Notes: generated by a model from the letters alone, not told the origin. 64,000 nt of DNA from Pontibacter sp. HSC-14F20 (GCF_019599265.1 NZ_JAHZTC010000002.1:1-64000); one strand, 5' to 3'; shown: positions 43,065 through 52,550, counted from the first letter of the stretch. A program made the numbers and translations.

Positions 43065-44636
43065 ATGGAGGAGATGAAAATGAACGTGCGGCCAACTGGC
43101 AACCGCGGCACCTGGAGCAAAAAAGCGCCTGCCGTGGCAGAGTTGGGTAAAAAACCGCCGCAGGCACTGGATTTGGAGGAGGCCGTGCTAGGCGCTCTGA
43201 TGTTGGAGAAAGATGCGCTTACCACCGTAATCGACATTCTGCGACCAAACTCTTTTTACAAAGAGGCGCACCAACGCATTTTTAAAGCGATCCTGGCGCT
43301 GTTCGACAAGTCAGAGCCAATCGACATTTTAACAGTAACCCACGAGCTGCGCGAAAATGGTGAGTTGGAGCTGGCCGGTGGCGCTTACTACGTCACACAG
43401 CTGACAACCCGCGTTAACTCGGCGGCCAACATCGAGTACCACGCCCGTATCATCACGGAAAACTCGATCAAACGCGACCTGATCTCGATCTCCTCTGAAG
43501 TGCTCTCAAGCGCTTTCGAAGACACTACTGATGTATTTGAGCTCCTCGACAGAACAGAGGCCAAGCTTTACGAAGTATCCGAATCGAACATCCGCAAGAA
43601 CTTCGACGACATGCGCTCTTTGATGCATGCCGCTATCAAGGAACTGGAAGAAAAGCGTAAGCAAACGGATGGTCTGACCGGTGTGCCAAGCGGTATGACG
43701 GCCCTGGACCGCGTGACTTCCGGCTGGCAGAAATCGGATTTGATCATTCTGGCTGCCCGCCCTGCGATGGGTAAAACAGCCTTCGTGCTTTCCTGCCTGC
43801 GCAACGCCGCTGTGGATTTCAAAAAAGGGGTAGCGATTTTCTCGCTGGAGATGTCCTCGCTGCAGCTGGTAAATCGTCTGATTTCTTCGGAAGCCGAGCT
43901 CGATTCTGAAAAGATCAAGAAAGGCAGTCTCGAAGATTATGAGTGGGCGCAGCTCAACCATAAAATATCAAAACTGACCGAAGCGCCGATCTTCATCGAT
44001 GATACGCCTGGTCTCTCTATCCGTGAGCTCCGCACCAAGTGCCGCCGCCTAAAAGCACAGTACGACATCCAGATGGTCATCATTGACTACCTGCAGCTGA
44101 TGAGCGGTAACGCCGAGGGCAAGGGTGGCGGTAACCGTGAACAGGAGATTGCCTCTATTTCGCGAGCCATGAAGATGCTGGCCAAGGAACTGAACGTGCC
44201 GGTAATTGCTCTGTCGCAGTTAAGCCGCGCCGTGGAAACCCGTGGAGGTGACAAGCGTCCGCAGCTGTCCGACCTTCGTGAATCAGGCTCCATTGAGCAG
44301 GATGCTGACATGGTGCTCTTCCTCTACCGTCCGGAATATTACGGCATCACCGAAGACGAAATGGGCAACCCGACTGCCGGGGTAGGTGAGGTGATCATCG
44401 CCAAGCACCGTAACGGCTCCCTGGAGAACGTGCAGCTCAAGTTTATTGGTAAATACACGAAGTTTACGAACCTGGACTCTGATTTTGGTGGTGACGGTGG
44501 CTTTAACGCATTGCCGAACAGCAGCTTCGACACGGAAACACCAGGCGCTATCAGACTGGGAAGCCGCATGAACGACGGTAGTAAAGGTGGGGGAGGATTC
44601 CCGGCCTCAGGCTTCGACGAGGAGCCACCGTTCTAA
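43065..44636 (+). CDS. dnaB: Replicative DNA helicase
   Basis: A 523-residue DnaB. The N-terminal domain starts at about 32 (PQALDLEEAVLGALMLEK); the C-terminal RecA-like domain has Walker A LAARPAMGKTAFVLS, Walker B MVIIDYLQLM and the SQLSRAVETRGGDKRPQLSD arginine-finger region. The last 50 residues are low-complexity and glycine-rich. The gene begins within a few nt of a TAAATTTG box (43053-43060); in-frame ATGs at 43074 and 43080 could serve if transcription starts there. It is divergent from mpl. Confidence 0.96.
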   Translation: MEEMKMNVRPTGNRGTWSKKAPAVAELGKKPPQALDLEEAVLGALMLEKDALTTVIDILRPNSFYKEAHQRIFKAILALFDKSEPIDILTVTHELRENGELELAGGAYYVTQLTTRVNSAANIEYHARIITENSIKRDLISISSEVLSSAFEDTTDVFELLDRTEAKLYEVSESNIRKNFDDMRSLMHAAIKELEEKRKQTDGLTGVPSGMTALDRVTSGWQKSDLIILAARPAMGKTAFVLSCLRNAAVDFKKGVAIFSLEMSSLQLVNRLISSEAELDSEKIKKGSLEDYEWAQLNHKISKLTEAPIFIDDTPGLSIRELRTKCRRLKAQYDIQMVIIDYLQLMSGNAEGKGGGNREQEIASISRAMKMLAKELNVPVIALSQLSRAVETRGGDKRPQLSDLRESGSIEQDADMVLFLYRPEYYGITEDEMGNPTAGVGEVIIAKHRNGSLENVQLKFIGKYTKFTNLDSDFGGDGGFNALPNSSFDTETPGAIRLGSRMNDGSKGGGGFPASGFDEEPPF

Positions 44637-44757
44637 TTTTTAGACAAAGACAAATCTGACTTAAGACAAAGGACGCTAAAAGCATTTATCTATCGCACGA
44701 AAGGGTACCTGCTTTAATGTATTGCTAACCTAAGTCTTCGTGTCGACATAAATTCCT

Positions 44758-44792
44758 AAAAAGCCGCTAAGCCCCAGAGCCAGCGGCTTTTT
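44758..44792. terminator. Bidirectional terminator between dnaB and nitroreductase
   Basis: AAAAAGCCGCT and AGCGGCTTTTT form an 11-bp stem with T-runs on both strands. Confidence 0.82.
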
Positions 44793-44796
44793 GATT

Positions 44797-45381
44797 TTAC
44801 ATCCACTCTACTTTCTCGTCCAGTGGCACCATGCGTTTGCCTTCACCTGCAGATTCATCCGCATAGCCCAGGTATAAAATACCCAGAACAACATCCTCAT
44901 CGCGCAGGTGCAGCATATTTTTCATAGGAGGTTTATAGGCCATACCGCCAGAACCCCAATAGCTCGCTATACCGAAGGCCGTGGCACCCAGCAATAAGTT
45001 TTGGATGGCGCAGGAAGTAGCAGCTATTTCTTCCAGAGCAGGAATTTTGGGCAAGTTACCCCGCTGCATGTAAGCCACGATTACATGCGAGGCCTGATCG
45101 CCCATGTGCAGCAGTTTGTCATACCGCTGCTGCAGGAAATTCTCTTCTTCCGTGTGCTTTTTGTACAACTCGGCATGTGCCAGGCAGAAGTCCTGTATTT
45201 TATCACCAGCGAATACCTTGAACCGCCACGGCTCCGTATGCCCGTGGGTGGGAGCCCAATCGGCCAACTCCAGTAGTTGCTTTATTTGCTCGTCAGGTAT
45301 ACGCTGCCCGTTCATTTTGCCAGGCTTCGTCGTTCTGCGGTTTTGAATGATGTTGCTTATTTCTGAGAATGATATGCCCAT
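44797..45381 (-). CDS. Nitroreductase family protein
   Basis: A 194-residue FMN enzyme of the small nitroreductase type (YdjA-like). It shows IIQNRRTTKPGKM (FMN phosphate contacts), LLELADWAPTHGHTEPWRF and ATSCAIQNLLLGATAFGIASYW with the GSGG turn. Probably an NAD(P)H-dependent reductase of quinones or nitro compounds in the cytoplasm. Confidence 0.92.
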   Translation of the reverse strand: MGISFSEISNIIQNRRTTKPGKMNGQRIPDEQIKQLLELADWAPTHGHTEPWRFKVFAGDKIQDFCLAHAELYKKHTEEENFLQQRYDKLLHMGDQASHVIVAYMQRGNLPKIPALEEIAATSCAIQNLLLGATAFGIASYWGSGGMAYKPPMKNMLHLRDEDVVLGILYLGYADESAGEGKRMVPLDEKVEWM

Positions 45382-45573
45382 TGTGATTGATTCTTTGTTT
45401 ATACAAAGGTACGGACAGTTATTGCCCTATCCCAATTGTTGCTTGTCACCGGCAGAAACATCGTGGTAAATTGAAACAATACTTATGCGGGAATTGCTTT
45501 AGTCCTGGGCAGCACAGTATCTGCACAAGATTCATTATCTTTCAGACCCTTTTCAGACATTAGTAACATCCTT

Positions 45574-46821
45574 ATGGACTTTAATATATTATTTAATAGT
45601 ATACCTGAACCCATTGTTGTGCTCTCCCGGGAGTACAAAGTTGTGGCAGCAACAGATGCCTTTCTGGAAACCAGCCTGCGTACAAGGGAACAGCTGGTAG
45701 GAGCACATTTTCTTTTGGAGGCATTCCCTGAGAAAGAACTTGCCTACCAAGACAACCCCGTTAAAAAAGGGCTGGATCAGGTGCTGGAAACCAAACAGAC
45801 AGTGCGGCTGGCGGTAACGCGCTACGATATTCCCAAACCAGAATCGGAAGAAGGTGGCTATGAAGTGCGCTTTTGGGAGATAATTCAGATACCGATCCTG
45901 GATAGAGCGGGCAATGTAGAATACATTATGCAGAAGCCCCTGGATGTAACTGAACGCGAAATCACACAAGATGCACTGCAGAAGAGCGAAGAGAAGTTCA
46001 GGTTTATGGCAGAAGCCATGCCGCAATTGATCTTTACTGTAGATCAGGAAGGAAAGCCATCTTACTTCAACAAGCGCTGGGAAGAATTTACAGGTATAAG
46101 TCTGGAGGAGTTGGTGCAGACAGGATGGCATCAGGTCATACATCCGGATGATCTGGAAAATACGATGGCTAAATGGGAGGCTGCTCATAAGGCGGGCACC
46201 GAGATGCAGGTGGAGTTGCGCAAGCGCGATAAAAATGGCATCTATCGCTGGCATCTGTGCCGTTCCATCCCTATGAAGGATGCTGTGGGCAACATCACGA
46301 TGTGGATAGGCAGCTCTACCGATATACACGATACAAGAAAACTGGTGCAGGAACTGCTGGACTCCAACGAACAGATGGTACTGCTGGCAGACCAGGTGCA
46401 GCATGCCTACGAAAAAGCTGAATCAGAGCGCAAAACGCTGGAAAGGCTCATTATGGAAGCCCCGGCCATGTTTGTTATTCTGAGAGGTCCCGAGCACAGG
46501 TTCGAGTTAATGAACGATCAGTACCAACAACTGTATCCAGGCAGAAACCTGATCGGAATGCCCTTGGGCGAGGCATTGCCGGATATAAAGGCGCAGGGCT
46601 TCATTGAGCTGCTCGACAAGGTATACCAGACGGGCGAAACCTACATCGCGGAGGGCGTGCCTATTATTTTGCCTAAGGCGGGTTCAGGCGAAATGGAAGA
46701 GAGGTGCTTTAATTTCTCTTATCAGCCTATATATGAAGCCGATAAAATTACGGGTATACTGGCTTTCGGCTATGATATAACAAATGAAATTCTTTTTAAG
46801 AAGAAGCTGGAAAACCAATAG
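45574..46821 (+). CDS. PAS-domain protein without kinase or output domain
   Basis: A 415-residue protein with three PAS domains: about 8-128 (FNSIPEPIVVLSREYKVV), about 138-260 (EKFRFMAEAMPQLIFTVDQEG; the PAC motif MWIGSSTDIHDTRKL) and about 295-408 (LERLIMEAPAMFVILRGPEH). It ends shortly after the third PAC motif (YDITNEILFKKKLENQ), exactly where a HisKA domain usually begins in Bacteroidota kinases. No remnant of a kinase is visible downstream. It may be a natural stand-alone sensor or a truncated kinase gene. Confidence 0.85.
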   Translation: MDFNILFNSIPEPIVVLSREYKVVAATDAFLETSLRTREQLVGAHFLLEAFPEKELAYQDNPVKKGLDQVLETKQTVRLAVTRYDIPKPESEEGGYEVRFWEIIQIPILDRAGNVEYIMQKPLDVTEREITQDALQKSEEKFRFMAEAMPQLIFTVDQEGKPSYFNKRWEEFTGISLEELVQTGWHQVIHPDDLENTMAKWEAAHKAGTEMQVELRKRDKNGIYRWHLCRSIPMKDAVGNITMWIGSSTDIHDTRKLVQELLDSNEQMVLLADQVQHAYEKAESERKTLERLIMEAPAMFVILRGPEHRFELMNDQYQQLYPGRNLIGMPLGEALPDIKAQGFIELLDKVYQTGETYIAEGVPIILPKAGSGEMEERCFNFSYQPIYEADKITGILAFGYDITNEILFKKKLENQ

Positions 46822-46872
46822 CTAATTAAGTTTGCATTCGGATAAAAATTGGGAGCGAGGGATAATTCGTAG

Positions 46873-47226
46873 ATGGAGGCAGCCAGGTTAGATTTTCAGC
46901 AGCTCAGGATAAAGCATATTCTGTATAAGTCGAAGGTGCGCTCATTCCTGTACGGCGGAACATTCGACAAGACTTTCTTTTCCACTGCCGGTCCAATAGA
47001 CATCTGGTTTTCCACAGTGGGTACCATACGCTATGCACGCGAGCCCGAAATCTCACAACTTATCCGGCTTCATCAGCAACTAACCACGCTTGTTTTAAGC
47101 CTGCATAAGCTATACAGTAGCGGGCAAATAGAACAGGCTTACGATGGCCTAAAGGAAGTAGACTTCAAGTCAGACCAATTTATTCAGATTCTCTCAGGCT
47201 TAGACGAGCGGCTCAAGCAGGTATAG
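46873..47226 (+). CDS. Conserved hypothetical protein, 117 residues
   Basis: I do not recognise the family. The protein is soluble, with an N-terminal part (LRIKHILYKSKVRSFLYGGT) and a helical C-terminus (LIRLHQQLTTLVLSLHKLY and FIQILSGLDERLKQ). It starts 51 nt after the PAS protein and they share a terminator, so it may be functionally linked to that sensor. Confidence 0.7.
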   Translation: MEAARLDFQQLRIKHILYKSKVRSFLYGGTFDKTFFSTAGPIDIWFSTVGTIRYAREPEISQLIRLHQQLTTLVLSLHKLYSSGQIEQAYDGLKEVDFKSDQFIQILSGLDERLKQV

Positions 47227-47230
47227 GTAT

Positions 47231-47277
47231 AAAACAAAGGAGGCCGGTTATAGATCATAACCGGCCTCCTTTGTTTT
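47231..47277. terminator. Very long bidirectional terminator hairpin
   Basis: A perfect 21-bp stem runs from AAAACAAAGGAGGCC to GGCCTCCTTTGTTTT with loop AGATC. It lies between convergent genes, immediately after tandem AGGTATA copies at 47220. Confidence 0.88.
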
Positions 47278-47286
47278 GCCAAAAGC

Positions 47287-49020
47287 TTACCTCAATTTCA
47301 AATCCACCAGGATCTGCTCGATTTTCTGGTTCAGCTGCTTGTCAACAGCATCAAAATCGTCTTTGGAAGCCAGGGGCTCGTTTACGCTGATGTAGAACTT
47401 GATCTTTGGTTCGGTGCCAGACGGGCGGGCTGAGATTTTGCTGCCGTCTTCAGTGAGGTACTGCAATACGTTAGAGCTCTCCAGGTCCAGCTTCGACTCT
47501 TCGCCTGTAATCAGGTTTTTGCGGGTGCTGTGTTTGTAATCACTAACCTCAAGCACTTTAGAGCCGGCAATGGTCTGAGGCGGATTGGCGCGCATGTCGG
47601 CCATCATCTGCTGAATTTCCTCGGCGCCACGCTGTCCCTTTTTAGTAAAGGACACAAGTTCCTCTTTGTAGAAGCCATGCTGCGTGTAGATCTCTACCAG
47701 CATCTCCATTAGGGTTTGGCCTCTGTCTTTGGCCACGGCTGCCATTTCAGCAATTAGGGCGCAGGCGGAGATGGCGTCTTTGTCGCGCACGAAGTCGCCG
47801 ATCATGTAGCCGTAGCTTTCCTCGCCGCCGCCAATGTAGAGTTCTTTGCCTTCCAGCGCACGGATCTTCTCGGCAATATACTTGAAGCCGGTCAGGGTCT
47901 CATACAGGGTCACGTTGTAGCTATCGGCAATGTCTTTGATCAGGTCAGTGGTCACAATGGTTTTTACGATGAACTCCTTGCCGGTCAGTTTTCCGGCTTG
48001 CTGCCAGGCTAGCAGGAGGTAGTTCATCAACAGGGCACCGGTCTGGTTACCGTTCAGGAGTTCAAACTCTCCCTTCAGGTTCCTAACAGCTATACCTACG
48101 CGGTCAGAATCCGGGTCAGTGGCCATCACCAAGTCGGCGTCTATCTCTTTGGCCTTGTTCAGCGCCAGGGTCATCGCCTCTTTCTCTTCCGGGTTCGGGT
48201 ATACCACCGTTGGGAAGTTACCGTCTGGTGTAGCCTGCTCTTCTACGATGTACACGTTTGTGAAACCAAAGCGCTTGAGCACTTCCGGTACAAGCGTTAT
48301 ACCTGTGCCATGGATCGAGGAGAATACAATTTTGAGATCATGCTGGTTGCGGATGGCTTCCTGAGAAACGGAAAGGCTCTGCACTTTGGCCATGTAAGCT
48401 TCGTCCATCTCCTGACCGAGCATGTGGATATTACCCGGCTTCGCCTCAAACTTTACTTCATCGATAGAAGTAATTTTGTTCACCTCGGCAATGATGTTTT
48501 TGTCGTGTGGAGTGGTTACCTGTGCGCCATCGTTCCAGTATACTTTGTAGCCGTTGTATTCTTTCGGGTTGTGCGAAGCTGTTACCACCACACCGCTGTG
48601 GCAGCCAAGGTGACGAATGGCGAAAGACAATTGCGGGGTAGGGCGGAGGGCCTCAAACAGGTATACCTCTATGTCGTTAGCCGAGAAAATATCGGCGGCG
48701 ATGCGGGCAAAGATGTCGGAGTTGTTGCGGCAGTCGTGGGCGATAGCCACTTTTACACGCTCTCCCGGGAAGTTCTGTTTCAGGTAGTTGCACAGCCCCT
48801 GCGTGGCCATACCTAAGGTATAGCGGTTCATGCGGTTGCTGCCTGCACCCATGATGCCACGCAGACCGCCTGTACCAAACTCCAGGTCTTTATAAAAAGC
48901 GTCGGCCAGCGCCTCGTGCTCGTTGCGTTCCAGTAATCCGTTTATTTCTGATTTAGTCGCCTCGTCGTAGTTGCCGCTCAGCCAAGCGTCTATTTTATGC
49001 TGTATAGCTGGTTCAATCAT
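47287..49020 (-). CDS. Phosphoglucomutase/phosphomannomutase family enzyme
   Basis: A 577-residue alpha-D-phosphohexomutase. The catalytic phosphoserine is in VVVTASHNPKEYNGYKVY, the metal loop is MATDPDSDRVGIAV, the sugar-binding loop GGGEESYGYM and the phosphate-binding SARPSGTEPKIKFY. This length class contains the bacterial PgcA-type phosphoglucomutases, but sequence alone does not fix whether glucose, mannose or pentose phosphates are preferred. Confidence 0.92.
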   Translation of the reverse strand: MIEPAIQHKIDAWLSGNYDEATKSEINGLLERNEHEALADAFYKDLEFGTGGLRGIMGAGSNRMNRYTLGMATQGLCNYLKQNFPGERVKVAIAHDCRNNSDIFARIAADIFSANDIEVYLFEALRPTPQLSFAIRHLGCHSGVVVTASHNPKEYNGYKVYWNDGAQVTTPHDKNIIAEVNKITSIDEVKFEAKPGNIHMLGQEMDEAYMAKVQSLSVSQEAIRNQHDLKIVFSSIHGTGITLVPEVLKRFGFTNVYIVEEQATPDGNFPTVVYPNPEEKEAMTLALNKAKEIDADLVMATDPDSDRVGIAVRNLKGEFELLNGNQTGALLMNYLLLAWQQAGKLTGKEFIVKTIVTTDLIKDIADSYNVTLYETLTGFKYIAEKIRALEGKELYIGGGEESYGYMIGDFVRDKDAISACALIAEMAAVAKDRGQTLMEMLVEIYTQHGFYKEELVSFTKKGQRGAEEIQQMMADMRANPPQTIAGSKVLEVSDYKHSTRKNLITGEESKLDLESSNVLQYLTEDGSKISARPSGTEPKIKFYISVNEPLASKDDFDAVDKQLNQKIEQILVDLKLR

Positions 49021-49076
49021 AGTTCTTTTTGGTAATATATGTTGATGATGGTAATGTCTGTTATAGTAATAAAGTT

Positions 49077-49370
49077 ATATGGCGTGAGCGTCCACGCTCG
49101 TGACTACTTTCGTGGGGCCTCTGGCCCAGGTATAGAGGGCCTAGGTATAGCGACCTGTGTTGCTTTGTAGCCTGCCCTGGCCGGGCGGGCCCTACTTTTT
49201 GTCTTGACACAAAAATCGAGGGCCCCCTACCCCCACTCGCTGAACGCTCTTGACAGGGGGACCCCTTCACCCCAACAGTGGAGTGTCGGTTGGTGCACTT
49301 GGCGAAGTGAGCTGTTTCATAGTCTAAAGGGGTAAGTTAGTCTTGCTATACCTGCCAGTGGTTTATTAAG
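49077..49370. repeat. Dispersed repeat copy B (uninterrupted)
   Basis: This copy aligns with the split copy at 12,587-13,830. It starts ATATGGCGTGAGCGTCC, includes the palindrome GAGCGTCCACGCTC, then GTGGGGCCTCTGGCCC and TTTTTGTCTTGACA. A nearly identical core (49217-49287) follows, and the homology ends near a TATACCTGCCAGTGG stretch. It shows what the site of the IS4-type insertion looked like before insertion. Confidence 0.75.
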
Positions 49371-49455
49371 AAAGAAACTAGTGTATTTATACCTGGACTT
49401 TACTCACTCACCAATCCACTTACTCCTTTACTCTATACCTCTGACACCACAAAAA

Positions 49456-49506
49456 ATCACACCAGCCCTTCGTTTACCGCATAGCGGTTCTGAGAACTGG
49501 TGTGAT
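49456..49506 (-). terminator. Terminator of hppD
   Basis: ATCACACCAG pairs with CTGGTGTGAT, with a smaller inner stem ACCGC/GCGGT. On the minus strand a T-run follows the stem. Confidence 0.75.
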
Positions 49507-49568
49507 ATCGGTATATCAAAATAGAGGTATCTGATTCGGTTTACACCGTGCTATACTTTGCTTGCGGC

Positions 49569-50663
49569 CTAAAGGTTGCCACGTAGCGCCTGCTCACGCT
49601 CGATGGCTTCGAACAGGGCTTTGAAGTTGCCTTTTCCAAACGATTTGGCGCCTTTGCGCTGGATGATCTCATAGAAAACAGTTGGTCTGTCTTCTACCGG
49701 CTTGGTGAAAATCTGCAAGAGATAGCCTTCATCGTCGCGGTCTACGAGGATGTTGAGTTTGCGCAGATCTGCCATGTCTTCGTCGATGTGGCCAATGCGC
49801 TCGATCAGGTCTTCGTAATAAGTTTCCGGCACATGCAGGAATTCCACGCCACGGCGGCGAAGCTCTGCTACAGTATGCAGAATGTCGTTGGTGGCTACGG
49901 CTATGTGTTGCACGCCGGCACCACGGTAAAACTCCAGGTACTCATCAATCTGCGACTTCTTCTTGCCTTCAGCCGGCTCGTTGATCGGGAATTTGATGTA
50001 GCCGTTGCCGTTCGATACCACTTTAGACATAAGCGCGGTATATTCCGTGCTGATGTCGTTATCGTCGAAGGTAAGCAGCAGCTTAAAGCCCATCACATCC
50101 TCATAAAACTTTACCCACTCGTTCATACGGCCCAGTTCTACGTTGCCTACGCAGTGGTCTACATACTTGAGGCCAACCGGCTCAATGTCGAGCTCACTCT
50201 GGCGTGGCACATAACCCGGCATAAATACACCGTTGTAGTTTTTGCGCTCCACAAAGGTATGGATGGTATCGCCGTAGGTATGGATGGAGGCCACTTTTAC
50301 TTCGCCGTGCTCGTCGGTAAGCGTCTGCGGCTCCAGGGCAGGTTTTGCGCCACGCTCTACAGTGCCACGGAATGACGCCTCGGCATCGTCCACCCACAGG
50401 GCCAGTACTTTTACACCGTCGCCGTGCAGGTGCACATGCTGGGCAATATCTGAGTTCGGGTCCAGTGAAGTAGTTAGTACCAAACGGATTTTCTCCTGCT
50501 GCACCACATAAGAAGCACGGTCTCGCACACCCGTTTCGGGACCGGCGTAGGCTACCAGCTTAAAGCCGAAAGCTGTCTGATAGAAGTGAGCAGCCTGCTT
50601 GGCGTTACCCACATAAAACTCAATATGGTCGGTGCCGTTCAGGGGCAGAATATCTGTTGCCAT
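49569..50663 (-). CDS. hppD: 4-Hydroxyphenylpyruvate dioxygenase
   Basis: A 364-residue non-heme iron dioxygenase that converts 4-hydroxyphenylpyruvate to homogentisate in tyrosine breakdown. Two vicinal-oxygen-chelate domains are present; the second supplies iron ligands in YVDHCVGNVELG (His), GVQHIAVATNDI (His) and VFYEIIQRKG (Glu). The C-terminal FGKGNFKALFEAIEREQ is diagnostic. Homogentisate 1,2-dioxygenase is not in the window, so the pathway is dispersed. Confidence 0.96.
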   Translation of the reverse strand: MATDILPLNGTDHIEFYVGNAKQAAHFYQTAFGFKLVAYAGPETGVRDRASYVVQQEKIRLVLTTSLDPNSDIAQHVHLHGDGVKVLALWVDDAEASFRGTVERGAKPALEPQTLTDEHGEVKVASIHTYGDTIHTFVERKNYNGVFMPGYVPRQSELDIEPVGLKYVDHCVGNVELGRMNEWVKFYEDVMGFKLLLTFDDNDISTEYTALMSKVVSNGNGYIKFPINEPAEGKKKSQIDEYLEFYRGAGVQHIAVATNDILHTVAELRRRGVEFLHVPETYYEDLIERIGHIDEDMADLRKLNILVDRDDEGYLLQIFTKPVEDRPTVFYEIIQRKGAKSFGKGNFKALFEAIEREQALRGNL

Positions 50664-50814
50664 AGGTATAGATATGGTTTAAATCATAAGATGCTGTAAA
50701 AATACAGCTTTTAAACGTTTATCAAAACCAAAGAAGTATTGCGGCAAATTATCATTGTTAATTCTTGCAATTACTAGAGCATGTTTCCAACTTTGTAAAA
50801 AACAGAACGACGCT

Positions 50815-51213
50815 ATGAACGCAAATGCACTGAACAGTTCGCTGGTGGCTATCATCAGTAAGAAAGAAGAACTGAACGCGCTGGACTACAACGACGAGCG
50901 CTACGACGATATGGAAGAGGAACTTCACGATATGGAAGATGATTTCAACGAGGAGTTCGGCGACTACCTGGAAGACGCGCTGGAAGAAGTGCACGGCAAG
51001 CTGCGCTCCGACGCGGATATCCTGCTGCCCACTGCCTACCTGGCCAATACGCTGGAAGGTGGCATCCTGAACGCCAATGGCGAGAAAGAGGGTGTGTGGG
51101 TAGAATCAGATGAGTTTCCGGGTACAGAGATGCGCCTGGTGCTGACTGCCAACCCTGCCCGTTTTGTGGTGCTGATCGGCGACCAGGAGCGTGAGCTCTG
51201 GAAAGCTGAGTAA
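50815..51213 (+). CDS. Acidic conserved hypothetical protein, 132 residues
   Basis: A very acidic N-terminal helix region (YDDMEEELHDMEDDFNEEFG) is followed by a beta-rich domain (LLPTAYLANTLEG; GVWVESDEFPGTEMRLVL). I do not recognise a named family. The open frame extends 20 codons upstream, but the ATG at 50815 begins the conserved-looking part (MNANALNSSLVAIISKKEEL). Confidence 0.75.
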   Translation: MNANALNSSLVAIISKKEELNALDYNDERYDDMEEELHDMEDDFNEEFGDYLEDALEEVHGKLRSDADILLPTAYLANTLEGGILNANGEKEGVWVESDEFPGTEMRLVLTANPARFVVLIGDQERELWKAE

Positions 51214-51684
51214 GGTATAGCTTTAGAAGAAAATAGCAGACTACGGTCTGCTTTGTGATAAAACCACACGTGCTCTTAGGTATAAAGGGCGGGTGTGGTT
51301 TTTTCGTGTATAGTCACGAACATCCGTTTTTTGAAACGTTTAGTCACGTTTGGATGCCTTTTGTGAAAGGCTTTTCTGACTCTGTGCAGGAGTTGAGCAT
51401 TAAAATGTGCTTCCAAAGATTAACTCAGCTGACTAAACAGGTATAGTATGCTTCCAGCTCACAACTTGCCATGATGCCATAAGAAACTTTGCCTCTAAGC
51501 TTGGGCTACTGTTAAAATTTTCTATATTAGTATTATACTATGGTTGAGCGGTTCCATAATGGAATTTCAGGTATAATAAACTAACCCCCGCACATAATAC
51601 AAATAACCGAAACAGCTCCTTTTATACTATATATAAATTGCCCCTAAATTTTATTTTTCAGAACCAACAGCAGGAGAATCATAA
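51214..51684. other. Intergenic stretch at the left border of the small-gene cluster
   Basis: No supported gene. It has two hairpins: a small one, AGCAGAC/GTCTGCT (51235-51252), and AAACCACAC/GTGTGGTTT (51261-51302, followed by T). Four AGGTATA copies occur (51213, 51279, 51440 and 51570). The right part is noticeably AT-rich. Confidence 0.55.
51261..51305 (+). terminator. Intrinsic terminator
   Basis: AAACCACAC pairs with GTGTGGTTT across a 23-nt loop and is followed by a T-run. Confidence 0.65.
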
Positions 51685-51987
51685 GTGAAAAATAAATGGA
51701 GGTTAGCTTTCTGGATTTGTCTGGCGTTTCTACTGACTAGCGTACTTTTGGGATTCTACCAAATTCTTGATCAAGGTGTGACAATAACTCATATGCGTGA
51801 AGGCTACTCCAGTACAGAAAACGATTTGGAAACCTTGGCAGACTTAATAAATAAAACTGACTTAACTAAAATAGAAGCAGAAAGAGTGCTCAAGAGCCAT
51901 AGACTTTACGGGTTCATGGACTTCAATTCTGACACAGTGGCACTTGAAAGGGTGAATATGATTTTTGAAAAGGGCAGATTGAGCTGA
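51685..51987 (+). CDS. Small membrane-anchored hypothetical protein (possible immunity-type)
   Basis: A 100-residue protein starting at a GTG, with an N-terminal membrane helix (about 6-26, LAFWICLAFLLTSVLLGFYQ), then LDQGVTITHMREGYSS and a helical tail. Small proteins with this N-terminal layout occur next to polymorphic-toxin genes and some are called immunity proteins, but no toxin gene is present here, so the function is open. It is the first of five small genes in an AT-richer segment. Confidence 0.6.
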   Translation: MKNKWRLAFWICLAFLLTSVLLGFYQILDQGVTITHMREGYSSTENDLETLADLINKTDLTKIEAERVLKSHRLYGFMDFNSDTVALERVNMIFEKGRLS

Positions 51988-52121
51988 ATTGAAAAGTAAT
52001 GATAATGAAAGAAAAAGCACGACTCGCCAACAGGGCATAACCATCAGCAGCGGCCGACGGCCTCGCTACCATTTATACGAACCGTAATACAAGCTCGGAT
52101 GACAACTAAACGCTTCGAAAT

Positions 52122-52550
52122 ATGGCGGACAAAACTGATGATGCTATCATAGAATTCTTCAAGGGGCGAGAATCCTTATTAAAATTATTCAGGCTTCTTC
52201 GACAGGTTATCGAAAGAAATTATTCTCCCGAAATAAAGGTCTCCAAGACACAAATATCATTTGGGGAGAGGTATAAATACATTTGGGTATGGCTTCCTCA
52301 AATGTGGGTTGTTAAAAGACCGGAGGGCAGTTTAGCACTAACGATCGTTACCGGCGAAAAACTATCGAGTGACAGAATAGTTGAATCCGTTCAGCCGAAG
52401 AAAGGCTATTGGACGCACCATATGATAATTGAAAACGAAAAAGGCATTGACGACCAAATCGAGGACTTGATCAAAAAGAGCTATGACTTTTATATAGAAC
52501 GTCTGGGCAACAATAAGCAACAAAGAGCGAAGAAAAAAACCAGCAGATAA
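52122..52550 (+). CDS. DUF5655-like protein
   Basis: A 142-residue soluble protein. YSPEIKVSKTQISFGERYKYI followed by IWVWLPQMWVVKR is the pattern of DUF5655 domains (often seen in a predicted-transport-protein group of unknown role). The basic tail (KQQRAKKKTS) may contact nucleic acid. No function is assigned. The intergenic gaps on both sides (134 and 156 nt) are not gene-like. Confidence 0.6.
   Translation: MADKTDDAIIEFFKGRESLLKLFRLLRQVIERNYSPEIKVSKTQISFGERYKYIWVWLPQMWVVKRPEGSLALTIVTGEKLSSDRIVESVQPKKGYWTHHMIIENEKGIDDQIEDLIKKSYDFYIERLGNNKQQRAKKKTSR

Larger units (their letters stand above)
49021..49568. other. Gene-free stretch with repeat copy B and a terminator
   Basis: Nothing coding is supported in these 548 bases. 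They carry the uninterrupted dispersed repeat, five AGGTATA/TATACCT copies within about 310 nt (49128-49435) and a terminator hairpin next to hppD. Confidence 0.6.

Noticed and set aside
51255-51446. A 63-residue frame after the acidic hypothetical gene
   Set aside because: It begins within a terminator hairpin and has no domain or start signal.
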